Shown piece after piece: positions 34,914 through 44,384 of a DNA stretch of 64,000 bases. The notes under the pieces were generated by a model. It saw nothing but the letters and a program-made list of their open reading frames with translations. It searched no databases and was not told the DNA's origin. Position numbers and translations under genes: made by a program. Each line of letters starts with the position of its first letter. Positions within the stretch are counted from its first letter, which is position 1. This DNA comes from Gammaproteobacteria bacterium (GTDB lineage Bacteria > Pseudomonadota > Gammaproteobacteria > Steroidobacterales > Steroidobacteraceae), in NCBI GenBank assembly GCA_025359205.1, contig JANYHD010000019.1, positions 248,001 through 312,000 of the forward strand, given 5' to 3'.

Positions 34914-34929
34914 GCTCGCTGCTGCTGTC

Positions 34930-37900
34930 ATGACCGAACTCGCCACCCAGACAATGCAGCAGACCGCGCGCGAGATCGGCGTGGCGCTGACTGACGCGCG
35001 CACGGCGCTCGAGGCCCACGTCGAGCAGCCCGGCAACGGCGCGTTGCTCGAGCGCTGCGCCTTCGAGCTGCATCAGGTGCAGGGCGCGCTGCGGGTGCTG
35101 GAAATCTACGGCGCCGCGCTGCTGGCCGAAGAGATGGAGCAGGTGGCGCGCTACCTGATCGGCGCGCGCGAAGAGCGCAAGAATCAGTCCGAGTCGCTCG
35201 ACGCGCTGATGCGCGCCATGGTGCAGCTCCCCGGCTACCTCGAGCGCGTGCTCGCCGGCGGGCGTGACATGGCGCTGGTATTGCTGCCGCTCCTGAACGA
35301 CCTGCGCGCCGTGCGTGGCTGCGCGCTGCTTTCGGAAGGCACACTGCTGTTGCTCAATCTCAAGTCCGACCGGCAGGCGCAGCCGACTTCACCGGCGCCC
35401 GGCGAGCCGCCACTGTCGCCTGCGCAATGGGCGCGGCGCCTGCGCGCGCGCTTCCAGGCCGGCCTGGTAGGCTGGATCCGCGGCGAACGGCTCGAACAGA
35501 ATCTCGAGATCCTGGCGACCGTGGCCACGCGCCTCGAGCAGGTGGCGACGCAGCAGTGCGTGTTCCAGCTGTGGTGGGTGGTTGGCGCGCTGCTCGAAGC
35601 CTTGCGCGAGAACGGCACCGAGAGCAGCGTTTCGGTCAAGCGGCTGCTGGGCCTCGCCGATCGCGAGATCAGGCGCCTGTACGAACTGGGCGAGGCACGC
35701 TACGCGCAGACGCCGCCGATCGAACTGCTGAACAACCTGTTGTACTACGTCGCGCGCTCCAGCACCGCTGGGCCGCGCGTCGCGGCGGTGCGCGCTTCAT
35801 TCCGCCTCAACGAACTGCTGCCAGTCGACGACAACATCGAGCAGGAACGCGAGAGCCTGTCGGCCCCATCGGTCAAGCTCATGCACACGGTGGCGGTGGC
35901 GATCCGCGAGGACCTGACGCGCGTCAAGGACGTGCTCGATATCTTCGTGCGCCGCGGCGGCGGCCAGGTCGAGGAGCTGAAGCCCCAGATCGAACTGCTG
36001 CGCAAGATCGGCGATACGCTCGGCGTCCTGGGGCTGGGTGAGCTGCGCGGTCGCGTGCAGGAGGCGAATGCACGGCTCGAAGCCGTGGTCGCGGGGCGCG
36101 AAAACGCCGATGAAGCGACGCTGGTGCAGGTCGCGGCCACGCTGATCCAGGTGGAAGACCGTCTCGAAGGCCAGCTGGTCGGGTTAATCCTGCCGAAAGC
36201 AACGCGGTCCGAGGCTGACGGCGAGCCAGTAGACCAGGATTTCGAACAGGTACAGGGCGCGGTGCTGCGCGAGTGCGTGGTCAACCTGGCGCGCGTCAAG
36301 GAAAGCATCGCGCAGAACGTGAGTGGCACGCTCGACGCCTCCGGGTTTGATTCCTGGCTGGAGCTCATGCGCGGCATCAAGGCCGGACTGCTGATGCTGG
36401 GCAAGGCGCGCGCGGTCGACGTCGTCGATGCCTTGACCGTCCAGTTGCGAAGGGTCATGCAGGCCGGTGGCATGCCACTGTCTGGAGCCTATCTTGACCG
36501 GCTCGCCGACGCGGTGGTCAGCCTCGAGTACTACATCGAAACGCTCCAGGCGGGACGCAGTGACCCCTGGTACATGCTCGATAATGCGCAGGCCTGCCTC
36601 GAGGTCCTCGGGCACGAGCCCGACCAGGTGGTGCCGACAGTGCCGCCGCTCAGCGCGGGCAACTATGCACGCACGGTGCGCATCCCGCCGCCCGAGCAGA
36701 CGCTTCCCGGCGGGGCCCTCGATCCCGACAGCACTGCTCGCGTGCGCACGCCGCCGGTGCTGGCGGCCGCGCCGGCTCCGGAGGCGAACGCGATCGCCAG
36801 TGATCCGGAAATGCTGGCGCTGTTCGCCGAGGAAGCGCGCGAAGAGCTGGAAAAGGTCCGCGCACAATACCCGGTGTGGGACCAGAACCCGCTGGAATCC
36901 GCGGCGCTGGCCACCGTCTGCCGCTCGTTCCATACGCTCAAAGGGAGCGGTCGCATGGTTGGCGCCCGCGAGCTCAGCGAATTTTCATGGGCGCTGGAGA
37001 ACCTGGTGAACCGGCTGCTCGATGGCACGCTGGCGCGATCGCCCGAGATCCTCGGCACCCTGCGCGAGGCGATCGAACTGCTGCCGACGCTGGTCGCCGA
37101 GATCGGCGCCGCGTCCGCGAACCGCACGCAGCCGATGCAACTGGTGGCCCGCGCCCACGCACTCGCGGCCGGGCGCGATGCGCGCGCGCCCGCTGACGCC
37201 GTGGCGGAAACCGCGCCGGAGCCCGCGCTGGCCGCGAGCGCGGACACCTCTGCCGGTGCGGCCCGCGAGTGGGCGGCCACCGAACGGCTCACGCCGCAGC
37301 AGGCGGCCGCCATCGTTGCGGCAGCGGTCCCGCCCGTCCCCGCGACCGGAGCGCTCGCGGAGGCGTCGCAGGCTCCCGCCGCGGACAGCGACGCGGCACT
37401 GCGCGAAATCTATGCGCGCGAGACCGCGACCCACGTGGCCACCGTGCGTGCCTGGCTGACGCGTGAGCAGCCGCACCCGGCGCCGCACGTGCTCACCGAA
37501 GAGGTCTATCGTGCCTGCCACACGTTGTCGGGCAGCTCGAAGATGGCCGAGGCCCGCCACGGCATCCGGCTCTCCGAGCCGCTGAATCACTGGCTGCGCA
37601 AGTCCTTTGACAGCGGCGTCGGGCTGGACGCGTCCGACCTGCTGCTGCTCTCCGACTGCATGGTCGCGATGGCGACTGTCGCGATGCAACTGGACGAGAG
37701 CACCGGCTATTTCGTGGCGCATGACACGCTGCGCGCGCGCATCGCCCGCGCCGAATTTGAACTCGACCGGCGTATTGCCGAGGCCAACGAACACAGCGCG
37801 CGCACCGGCGCGCACTCGCTGGCCCTGATTCACGACCTGCAGCAGCCGGCACCGGCGCCCCCGCCGGCCGCGAGTGCGCGCGCGCCCGCACTCGACTTCG

Positions 37901-40302
37901 ATCCGGAAGTCGCTGCGATTTTCTGCGAGGAGGCCAGCGAGCTACTGGAAGCGGCGCAGTTCGCGCTGCAGTCCTGGAGCGCCGCGCCAGCAGCCGACGA
38001 GCATCTGGCCGCGCTCAAGCGCTCGCTCCACACCTTCAAGGGCGGCGCCCGCATGGCCGGCGTCAGCGCGATGGGCGACCTGTCGCATGAACTCGAGAGC
38101 CTCGTCGTGCAGATCGGCAACGGTACTGCCGCGGGCGACGAGCGCGCCCGCGCAGTTGCGCAGGAAGCGGTCGATGAGCTGGCGCGCATGCGCGAGCAGG
38201 TGGCAGGTGGTCGCGCCGCGGCACCTGCGGATGCGCTGATTGCGAGCATCCAGGCCATTGCGCGCGGCGCAGAGCCCACGCCAGCGGCCGCCGCGGCGCC
38301 AGCGCCGCTGGTTGCAGACGCACCGCCGCCGTCCGCGCCGGTGGTGGTAGCGCCAGTCGCGCTGCAACCCGACCCGCTGCCGCTGGTGCCGGCAATTCCC
38401 CCGCCCGCCGCACTCGGCCAGGCGGCGCCCGTGCCTCCCGGCCGTGAGCCCGTGGCCGGCGCCGAGCGCGGCGAGATGGCGCGCGTCAGCGCGGAACTGC
38501 TCGATCAGCTGCTCAACAACGCCGGCGAGGTGAGCATCTCGCGCGCCAGGCTGGAACAGCAGCTCGGTTCGGTGGAATTCAACCTGGCGGAGCTCTCGCG
38601 CACCGTCACGCGCCTCAAGGAGCAGCTGCGCAAGCTCGAGATCGAAACCGAGGCGCAGGTGCTGCACCGGCACGACCAGGAGCCGGGCCATCGCCAGGAT
38701 TTCGATCCGCTCGAACTCGACCGCTATTCCTCGATCCAGCAGTATTCGCGCGCGCTGGCCGAATCCGCCAACGACGTCGCCAGCCTGCAGCAGCTCATCG
38801 AGAGCCTGGTGGGTGAGGCACAGAACCAGCTGCAGTTGCAGTCGCGGACGGTCACCGAGCTGCAGAACGGCCTGATGCGCACGCGCATGGTCTCGTTCCA
38901 GCGCCACGTGCAGCGCCTGGCGCGCATCGTCCGCCAGGCCGCGGCCGACACGGACAAGCAGGCGGAGTTCGTGGTCGAGGGCGCCGCCGGCGAACTCGAC
39001 CGCCAGGTGCTCGAGCGCATGCTGCCGCCGTTCGAGCATCTGCTGCGCAACGCGGTGGTGCACGGCATCGAGCTGCCCGCCGAGCGGCTTGCGCACGGCA
39101 AGGGCGCGGCGGGCCGCGTCCACCTCAAGCTCCAGCGCGAAGGCGCGGAAGTGATCGTCGAAGTCAGCGACGACGGCGCCGGCATGGACCTCGCCGCGAT
39201 CCGCAGCAAGGGCCAGGCGCTGGGGCTGATCCACGCGGACCAGACGCTCGCCGACGACGATGTGATGCAGCTGGTGCTCGAACCGGGTTTCTCCACGGCC
39301 GGCACGGTGACGCAGCAGGCCGGGCGCGGCGTCGGCATGGACGTGGTCGCCACCGAGATCAAGAAGCTGGGCGGCGCGCTGCACATGGACAGCAAGCCCG
39401 GCCAGGGCACGCGCTTCACGATCCGCCTGCCACTGACGCTCGCGGTGAGCCATTCGCTGGTGGTGCGCACCGGCGATGAGTATTACGCGCTGCCGCTGCC
39501 GACCATCGAGGGCGTGGTGCGGCTGCCGCGCGAGGAAGTCGCCGCGCACCTGCGCAGCGACAGCGCCACCTTCAGCTACGGCGAGCACAAGTACCGCCTG
39601 CAGCCGCTGGCGCTGTACGTCGGCATGGAGGCTGCGCCGCTCGCGGAAACCGACGCGGCCATCCCGGTGGTGCTGGTGCGGGCCGGCGAGCATTCCACCG
39701 GGCTGGTGGCCGACGAGCTGATCGGCAGTCGTGAGATCGTGGTCAAGCCACTCGGACCGCAGATCGCCTCGATCCGCGGCATCTCCGGCGCTACCATCCT
39801 CAGCGACGGCCGCGTGGTCATTATTCTTGATATCGCGGCGCTGGTGCGTGCCGAATGGCGCGTGCGCGCCGCGCCCGCACCGCTGCGCGAACGCGGCGAC
39901 CGGCGCACCTTCGCGCTGGTGGTTGACGATTCGATTACCGTGCGGCGCGTGACGCAGCGGCTGCTCGAGCGCAACGGCATGCGCGTCATGACCGCGCGCG
40001 ACGGTGCCGATGCCGTGGCACTGCTGGCCGAGAACGTACCGGATATCATCCTGCTCGACATTGAGATGCCGCGCATGGACGGCTACGAAGTGGCTGCGCA
40101 GGTGCGCGCCGATCCGCGCCTCGCCGACGTGCCGATCATCATGATCACCTCGCGCGTCGGCGACAAACATCGCGCCCGCGCCATCGAGCTCGGCGTCGAC
40201 GATTATCTGGGCAAGCCCTACCAGGAGAGCCAGCTGATCGATGCAATCGCGCCGCTGGTGGCGCGGCGCCGCGCGCTGCAGGCTGCGGGCGCGGCCCGAT
40301 GA
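34930..40302 (+). CDS. chpA: chemosensory histidine kinase/response regulator hybrid ChpA
   Basis: A 1790-residue CheA-type hybrid kinase. The first about 600 residues are FimL-like helical sequence without a recognisable phospho-accepting histidine. Three HPt domains follow, with H668 (SFHTLKGSGRM), H864 (CHTLSGSSKM) and H1034 (LHTFKGGARM). Then come the dimerisation region (from about 1180), a GHKL ATPase with N1374 (LLRNAVVHGIE) and VSDDGAGMD, a CheW domain (about 1505-1640) and a receiver with D1710 (LLDIEMPRMDGY). Pseudomonas ChpA is longer, with eight HPt-like domains. The second HPt core reads SGSS where others have KG. ATG 34930 lies 16 bases after pilJ; no pilK intervenes. Confidence 0.95.
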   Translation: MTELATQTMQQTAREIGVALTDARTALEAHVEQPGNGALLERCAFELHQVQGALRVLEIYGAALLAEEMEQVARYLIGAREERKNQSESLDALMRAMVQLPGYLERVLAGGRDMALVLLPLLNDLRAVRGCALLSEGTLLLLNLKSDRQAQPTSPAPGEPPLSPAQWARRLRARFQAGLVGWIRGERLEQNLEILATVATRLEQVATQQCVFQLWWVVGALLEALRENGTESSVSVKRLLGLADREIRRLYELGEARYAQTPPIELLNNLLYYVARSSTAGPRVAAVRASFRLNELLPVDDNIEQERESLSAPSVKLMHTVAVAIREDLTRVKDVLDIFVRRGGGQVEELKPQIELLRKIGDTLGVLGLGELRGRVQEANARLEAVVAGRENADEATLVQVAATLIQVEDRLEGQLVGLILPKATRSEADGEPVDQDFEQVQGAVLRECVVNLARVKESIAQNVSGTLDASGFDSWLELMRGIKAGLLMLGKARAVDVVDALTVQLRRVMQAGGMPLSGAYLDRLADAVVSLEYYIETLQAGRSDPWYMLDNAQACLEVLGHEPDQVVPTVPPLSAGNYARTVRIPPPEQTLPGGALDPDSTARVRTPPVLAAAPAPEANAIASDPEMLALFAEEAREELEKVRAQYPVWDQNPLESAALATVCRSFHTLKGSGRMVGARELSEFSWALENLVNRLLDGTLARSPEILGTLREAIELLPTLVAEIGAASANRTQPMQLVARAHALAAGRDARAPADAVAETAPEPALAASADTSAGAAREWAATERLTPQQAAAIVAAAVPPVPATGALAEASQAPAADSDAALREIYARETATHVATVRAWLTREQPHPAPHVLTEEVYRACHTLSGSSKMAEARHGIRLSEPLNHWLRKSFDSGVGLDASDLLLLSDCMVAMATVAMQLDESTGYFVAHDTLRARIARAEFELDRRIAEANEHSARTGAHSLALIHDLQQPAPAPPPAASARAPALDFDPEVAAIFCEEASELLEAAQFALQSWSAAPAADEHLAALKRSLHTFKGGARMAGVSAMGDLSHELESLVVQIGNGTAAGDERARAVAQEAVDELARMREQVAGGRAAAPADALIASIQAIARGAEPTPAAAAAPAPLVADAPPPSAPVVVAPVALQPDPLPLVPAIPPPAALGQAAPVPPGREPVAGAERGEMARVSAELLDQLLNNAGEVSISRARLEQQLGSVEFNLAELSRTVTRLKEQLRKLEIETEAQVLHRHDQEPGHRQDFDPLELDRYSSIQQYSRALAESANDVASLQQLIESLVGEAQNQLQLQSRTVTELQNGLMRTRMVSFQRHVQRLARIVRQAAADTDKQAEFVVEGAAGELDRQVLERMLPPFEHLLRNAVVHGIELPAERLAHGKGAAGRVHLKLQREGAEVIVEVSDDGAGMDLAAIRSKGQALGLIHADQTLADDDVMQLVLEPGFSTAGTVTQQAGRGVGMDVVATEIKKLGGALHMDSKPGQGTRFTIRLPLTLAVSHSLVVRTGDEYYALPLPTIEGVVRLPREEVAAHLRSDSATFSYGEHKYRLQPLALYVGMEAAPLAETDAAIPVVLVRAGEHSTGLVADELIGSREIVVKPLGPQIASIRGISGATILSDGRVVIILDIAALVRAEWRVRAAPAPLRERGDRRTFALVVDDSITVRRVTQRLLERNGMRVMTARDGADAVALLAENVPDIILLDIEMPRMDGYEVAAQVRADPRLADVPIIMITSRVGDKHRARAIELGVDDYLGKPYQESQLIDAIAPLVARRRALQAAGAAR

Positions 40303-40775
40303 GCGAAGCGGGCGGCGAGATCTACAGCCTGCTCGTGCCGCTTGCCACGGGGCGGTTGCTGGTGCCACGCGCCTGCGTCGCCGAGATCGCCAGCTACCAG
40401 GTGCCCGCGACCATGGTCGGCGCGCCGCCCTGGTATCTCGGGCTGGTCAGCTGGAACGGTCGCCAGCTGCCGCTGGTTTCGTTCGAAGGCCTGTGCGGAC
40501 AACCGATGCCGGCCGTCAGTTCGCGTTCGCGCCTGGTCGTGCTGCACGCACTGGGAGAAAGGATCGAGGCCGGAGCCTATGCGCTGGTCTCGCAGGGCTT
40601 CCCGCAACTGGTGCGGGTCGGCGCCGATGTCATCCAGCCCGATATGTCGGCGCCCGTGCCGGAGGGCGACCCGGTCGTCTGCCGCGTGCGCATGCTCAAC
40701 GAAACGCCGTGGATTCCAGATCTCGAGCGGCTCGAGGTCATGATCGCGGACGAGACTTCAGTCACCCCCGGCTAG
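40299..40775 (+). CDS. chpC: CheW-like protein ChpC
   Basis: A 158-residue single CheW-domain protein: LLVPLATGRLLVPRACVAEI, PPWYLGLVSWNGRQLPLVSFE and LVRVGADVIQPD. It overlaps the end of chpA by four bases (ATGA). Position and size match ChpC, which links additional receptors to the Chp kinase. No methylesterase gene (chpB) lies between chpA and chpC, unlike Pseudomonas. Confidence 0.87.
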   Translation: MSEAGGEIYSLLVPLATGRLLVPRACVAEIASYQVPATMVGAPPWYLGLVSWNGRQLPLVSFEGLCGQPMPAVSSRSRLVVLHALGERIEAGAYALVSQGFPQLVRVGADVIQPDMSAPVPEGDPVVCRVRMLNETPWIPDLERLEVMIADETSVTPG

Positions 40776-40791
40776 GGCCGCGGCGCGATCG

Positions 40792-41523
40792 CTAGCCCAG
40801 GTCTCCGGCCAGTACCTGGAGCGCTGCCAGTGCCGCGAGCGGCGCGGTTTCGGTGCGCAGGATCCGCGGCCCGAGCCGGCAGGCCAGGAACCCGTGCCGT
40901 TGCGCCAGCAGCTGTTCGCGGCCGCTGAGACCCCCTTCGGGGCCGACCAGCAGCGCCGTCCGGCTGACGCCGCGCGCCAGCGCGGCGAGCGTAGCGGGCG
41001 CTTGCGGCACCAGCACCAGTTTCAGCTCAGCTTCGGTTGCGGCGCAGGCCACCTCCAGGTCGGCTAGGGGCGCGAGCTGCGGCAGCCGATTGCGGCCGCA
41101 CTGCTCGCAGGCGGCGATCGCCACGGTGCGCCAGTGCGCGCCGCGGCGCTGCAGTGCGGCGGCGTCGAGCCGCACCACGCTGAACTCGCACGACAGCGGC
41201 ACGATGGTTTGCACGCCCAGCTCGGTGGCCTTCTGGACGATGAAATCCATGCGCTCGCCGCGCGCCACGCCCTGCAGCAGCGTGAGCTGCAGGGGCGATT
41301 CGCGCTCCACTGCGGCGTGCGCGCCGACGCGCAAGCGCGCACCCGGCTTGTCGGCAGCAACCAGTTCCGCGGTGTATTCGCCACCGTGCCCGTTGAACAG
41401 CGTGACCACCGCGCCGGGGCGCAGCCGCAGAACCCGCAGCAGGTGCGCCGACTGCGCGCCGGGCAGCAGCAGGTCCTGTCCGGTCACCAGATCGGCATCG
41501 ACATGGATTCGCGTGGTGCGCAT
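40792..41523 (-). CDS. rsmE: 16S rRNA (uracil-1498-N3)-methyltransferase RsmE
   Basis: RsmE methylates U1498 in the ribosomal decoding region. The 243-residue SPOUT enzyme has the N-terminal PUA-like part (RIHVDADLVTGQDLLL), the family block RGERMDFIVQKATELGV and the C-terminal knot motifs LLVGPEGGLS and LGPRILRTETAPLAALAAL. ATG 41523 gives the family start MRTTRI. It follows bioA after 11 bases. Confidence 0.94.
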   Translation of the reverse strand: MRTTRIHVDADLVTGQDLLLPGAQSAHLLRVLRLRPGAVVTLFNGHGGEYTAELVAADKPGARLRVGAHAAVERESPLQLTLLQGVARGERMDFIVQKATELGVQTIVPLSCEFSVVRLDAAALQRRGAHWRTVAIAACEQCGRNRLPQLAPLADLEVACAATEAELKLVLVPQAPATLAALARGVSRTALLVGPEGGLSGREQLLAQRHGFLACRLGPRILRTETAPLAALAALQVLAGDLG

Positions 41524-41534
41524 GGTGTGCCGTG

Positions 41535-42929
41535 TCAGGGCGCGCAGGCCATTTCGACGCACTCGCCGGCCACGCCAAGCATCAGTTCGATTTCCTGCGG
41601 CGTGATCACATAGGGCGGCATGCAGTAGATCACGCCGCCGAGCGGCCGCAGCAGCACGCCGCGCGCGAGCGCATGGCGATAGGCGCGCAGGCCGCGACGC
41701 TCCTGCCAGGGGTAGGGTGCGCGCGTGGCGCGATCGCGCACCGTTTCGATCGCGAGGATCATGCCGCACTGGCGCACCTCGGCCACGTGCGGATGAGCGG
41801 CGAGCGGCGCCGCACAAGCCGCCATATGCGCCGCCAACGCGCGGTTGCGCTCCAGCACCGGCTCGGTGGCGAAGATGTCGAGGGTCGCCAGCGCGGCGGC
41901 GCAGGCCAGCGGGTTGCCCGTGTAGCTGTGCGAATGCAGGAAGGCGCGCTGCTGCGCGTACTCCGCGTAGAAAGCGCCATAGACGTCTTCGCCGGTCAGC
42001 ACTACGGACAGCGGCAGGTAGCCGCCGGTGAGTCCTTTCGACAGGCACAGGAAATCGGGCGTGATATCCGCCTGCTCGCAGGCGAACATCGTGCCGGTGC
42101 GACCGAAGCCGACGGCGATCTCATCGGCGATCAGGTGCACTCCGTGGCGGTCGCAGGCGTCGCGCAGCAGCCTGAGGTACAACGGGTCGTACATGCGCAT
42201 GCCGCCCGCGCACTGCACCAGCGGCTCGACGATCACCGCAGCCAGCTCGCCGGCGTGGCGTTCGAGCGCCGCTTCCATGTCCGCGAAGCTGCGCCGGGCA
42301 TGCTCCGCCCAGCTCTCGCCGGCTGCGCGCAGGTAGCAGTCGGGCGAGGGCACGGTGATCACCGGCAGCAGCAGCGGCTGGTATGTCTCGCGATAAAGTG
42401 GCACGTCGCCGACGCTGAGCGCGCCCAGCGTCTCGCCGTGGTAGCCGTTGCTGAGCGCGAGAAAGCGGCGCTTGCCGGCCTGGCCGCGATTGAGCCAGTA
42501 GTGAAAGCTCATCTTCAGCGCTACTTCGATCGCCGCCGAGCCGCTGTCGGCGTAGAAGCAGCGCGTCAGTCCAGCCGGTGCCAGTGCCGTAAGCTGCTCG
42601 GCGAGGCGTATCGCCGGTTCATGCGTAAAGCCGGCCAGCATGACGTGCTCGAGCGTTCCCGCCTGCGCCGCTACCGCGGCACTGATGCGCGCGTTGGCGT
42701 GCCCGAACAGGTTGGTCCACCAGGAGCTGACGGCGTCGAGATAGCGGTTGCCGTCATAATCTTCCAGCCAGACTCCCGCTCCGCGCCGCACCGGGATCGG
42801 CGGCAGCGCTTCGTGGTCGTGCATCTGCGTGCACGGATGCCACACGTGGCGCAGATCACGGGCCGCAAGTGTGGCATTGTTTGCCCGGTTGGCGTCCGCG
42901 CTGCCGGCGTGGTGTATATTTTCGCTCAC
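41535..42929 (-). CDS. bioA: adenosylmethionine-8-amino-7-oxononanoate aminotransferase BioA
   Basis: BioA makes 7,8-diaminopelargonate in biotin synthesis using SAM as amino donor and PLP as cofactor. The 464-residue protein has HVWHPCTQMHDHEALP, SSWWTNLFGHANARI, FYADSGSAAIEVALKMSFHYW, the PLP aspartate region LIADEIAVGFGRTG and the Schiff-base lysine in LCLSKGLTGGYLPL. SSWW and FYADSGS separate it from other class III transaminases. GTG 42929 is the start; an A/T-rich CAAAAT lies six bases upstream. It is divergent from ampD with 17 bases between the starts. No other bio genes are in the window. Confidence 0.95.
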   Translation of the reverse strand: MSENIHHAGSADANRANNATLAARDLRHVWHPCTQMHDHEALPPIPVRRGAGVWLEDYDGNRYLDAVSSWWTNLFGHANARISAAVAAQAGTLEHVMLAGFTHEPAIRLAEQLTALAPAGLTRCFYADSGSAAIEVALKMSFHYWLNRGQAGKRRFLALSNGYHGETLGALSVGDVPLYRETYQPLLLPVITVPSPDCYLRAAGESWAEHARRSFADMEAALERHAGELAAVIVEPLVQCAGGMRMYDPLYLRLLRDACDRHGVHLIADEIAVGFGRTGTMFACEQADITPDFLCLSKGLTGGYLPLSVVLTGEDVYGAFYAEYAQQRAFLHSHSYTGNPLACAAALATLDIFATEPVLERNRALAAHMAACAAPLAAHPHVAEVRQCGMILAIETVRDRATRAPYPWQERRGLRAYRHALARGVLLRPLGGVIYCMPPYVITPQEIELMLGVAGECVEMACAP

Positions 42930-42946
42930 GCGGGCATTTTGGCATC

Positions 42947-43519
42947 ATGGACGACATCATGCAGTCCGGTTTTGAGATCGACCCGGTCACCGGGCTCCTG
43001 CGCGCGGCGCGCCAGGTGCTCTCGCCGCACTGCGATGAGCGGCCGCCGGGCATGGCGCCCGAACTCATCGTCGTGCATGGCATCAGCCTGCCGCCCGGCG
43101 AGTTCGGCGGTCCGTGGATTGAACGGTTGTTCACGGGCGGCCTCCGCCCGGACGCGCACCCCTATTTCGCCACCATCGCGGGCCTGCGCGTGTCAGCGCA
43201 CATGCTGGTGCGGCGCGACGGCGAACCGGTGCAGTTCGTGCCCTTTGGCCTGCGGGCCTGGCATGCGGGCGTGTCGAACTGGCAGGGCCGACCTGCCTGC
43301 AATGACTTTTCGATTGGCATTGAAATGGAGGGCGCGGATGAGGGCGTCTACGAAGCGGCGCAGTACCGGACGCTCTCGGCGCTCATCGCCGCCTTGTGCC
43401 AGGCCTACCCTACGCTGGCGCGCGAGCGGGTCGTGGGCCACAGCGACATCGCGCCAGGACGCAAGAGCGACCCGGGCCCGACCTTCGAATGGCAGCTGTT
43501 GCGGGAACTGCTGGCCTAG
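42947..43519 (+). CDS. ampD: 1,6-anhydro-N-acetylmuramyl-L-alanine amidase AmpD
   Basis: AmpD removes the peptide from anhydromuropeptides in cytosolic cell-wall recycling, and its activity sets AmpR signalling where AmpC is present. The 190-residue protein has zinc ligands H44 (IVVHGISLPPGEFGG), H165 (VVGHSDIAPG) and D175 (KSDPGP), plus RAWHAGVSNWQGR and CNDFSIGIEMEG. ATG 42947 is the only start that leaves the conserved N-terminus intact. It acts on products that MltD-type enzymes release. Confidence 0.96.
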   Translation: MDDIMQSGFEIDPVTGLLRAARQVLSPHCDERPPGMAPELIVVHGISLPPGEFGGPWIERLFTGGLRPDAHPYFATIAGLRVSAHMLVRRDGEPVQFVPFGLRAWHAGVSNWQGRPACNDFSIGIEMEGADEGVYEAAQYRTLSALIAALCQAYPTLARERVVGHSDIAPGRKSDPGPTFEWQLLRELLA

Positions 43520-43539
43520 GCCCTGTTGACAGGGCCTAG
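43516..43539. terminator. perfect 10-bp hairpin between ampD and the adenosyltransferase gene
   Basis: CTAGGCCCTG, a four-base loop and CAGGGCCTAG form a perfect inverted repeat that includes the ampD stop codon and the end of the convergent gene. There is no T tract on either side, so it is a likely but unconventional bidirectional terminator. Confidence 0.5.
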
Positions 43540-44090
43540 CGCCCGCGATCGCGCCGCCACATTACTTCGCTCCCGCTGTTAAGTCGCGCCAGCACGCGCG
43601 ACAGCACGAACAGCAGGTCGGATAGCCGGTTGAGGTAGCGCAGCGCCTGCGGCCCCACCGGCTCAAGGCGCGAGAGTGTCCAGCAGCGCCGCTCGGCGCG
43701 CCGGCAGATGGAACGCGCCATGTGGCAGCTTGCGGCCGCGCCGCCGCCGCCGGGCAGCACGAACTCGCGGAGCGGCGGCAGTTGCGCGTTCCAGTTTTCG
43801 ACCAGCGCTTCCAGCGCCTCGACCTGCTGGGCGTGAATCACCACGCTCCCGGGAATCGCCAGCTCGCCGCCCACGTCGAACAGATCGTGCTGGATCTCGA
43901 GCAGCTGCGCTGCCATCGGGGCAGGCAGGGCGGGGCTCGCCAGCAGCACGCCCAGCGCGCTGTTGAGCTCGTCGACCGTGCCGCAGGCCTCGATGCGCGC
44001 GCTCTCCTTGGGCACACGGCTGCCGTCGGCCAGGCCAGTACTGCCGTCATCGCCCGTGCGCGTCACGATTTTGGAAAGCCGGTTGCCCAT
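43536..44090 (-). CDS. pduO: PduO-type ATP:cob(I)alamin adenosyltransferase
   Basis: The 184-residue enzyme converts cob(I)alamin to adenosylcobalamin. It has the N-terminal KIVTRTGDDGSTGLADGSRVPK phosphate-binding region, ACGTVDELNSALG, and the C-terminal RAERRCWTLSR and YLNRLSDLLFVLSR motifs of the PduO/MMAB family. Adenosylcobalamin is the cofactor of NrdJab in this window, and a cobalamin riboswitch with a BtuB-like receptor lies directly upstream on the other strand, so its role in B12 use is well supported. The PTR-like start is ATG 44090. Confidence 0.93.
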   Translation of the reverse strand: MGNRLSKIVTRTGDDGSTGLADGSRVPKESARIEACGTVDELNSALGVLLASPALPAPMAAQLLEIQHDLFDVGGELAIPGSVVIHAQQVEALEALVENWNAQLPPLREFVLPGGGGAAASCHMARSICRRAERRCWTLSRLEPVGPQALRYLNRLSDLLFVLSRVLARLNSGSEVMWRRDRGR

Positions 44091-44145
44091 GCGATCAAGC
44101 TACCTCAAGTGACAGCGGCTGGCGAGTATTACGCACCGGTCGCGC

Positions 44146-44175
44146 TTGACGCGGCTGGGATCTGATTGAGACACT
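44146..44175 (+). promoter_or_regulatory. sigma-70-like promoter of the riboswitch-btuB transcript
   Basis: TTGACG (44146-44151) and GACACT (44170-44175) are 18 bases apart. Transcription would start just before the riboswitch aptamer. The -35 is good and the -10 is weak. Confidence 0.5.
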
Positions 44176-44178
44176 GCA

Positions 44179-44371
44179 GGCTGTCAGGTGCTCGTGCGGC
44201 GATTGCGCCGGCGAGTGAAACGGGAAACCGGTGCAGCCAGATAGGCGAACCCGGTACTGCCCCCGCAACGGTAAGTGAGTCAATCCAGGTCACGCAGCCA
44301 CTGTGCAAGAGCACGGGAAGGCGACCTGGACGGGATTACCCACTCACGAGTCCGGAGACCGGCCTGGCAAG
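44179..44371 (+). ncRNA. cobalamin riboswitch
   Basis: The leader contains the conserved cobalamin aptamer elements in order: GGTGCTCG near the start, GTGAAACGGGAAACCGGTGC (44215-44234), CTGCCCCCGCAACGGTAAG (44258-44276), AGCACGGGAAGGCGACCTGG and the B12 box AGTCCGGAGACCGGCC (44349-44364). Binding of adenosylcobalamin should reduce expression of the downstream outer-membrane receptor gene. The boundaries are approximate. Confidence 0.95.
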
Positions 44372-44384
44372 TAAACCGCGGTGC

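Noticed and set aside
37942-40368. 808-codon minus-strand frame opposite chpA
   Set aside because: Antisense shadow of a high-GC gene; no recognisable domain and the plus strand has clear kinase motifs.
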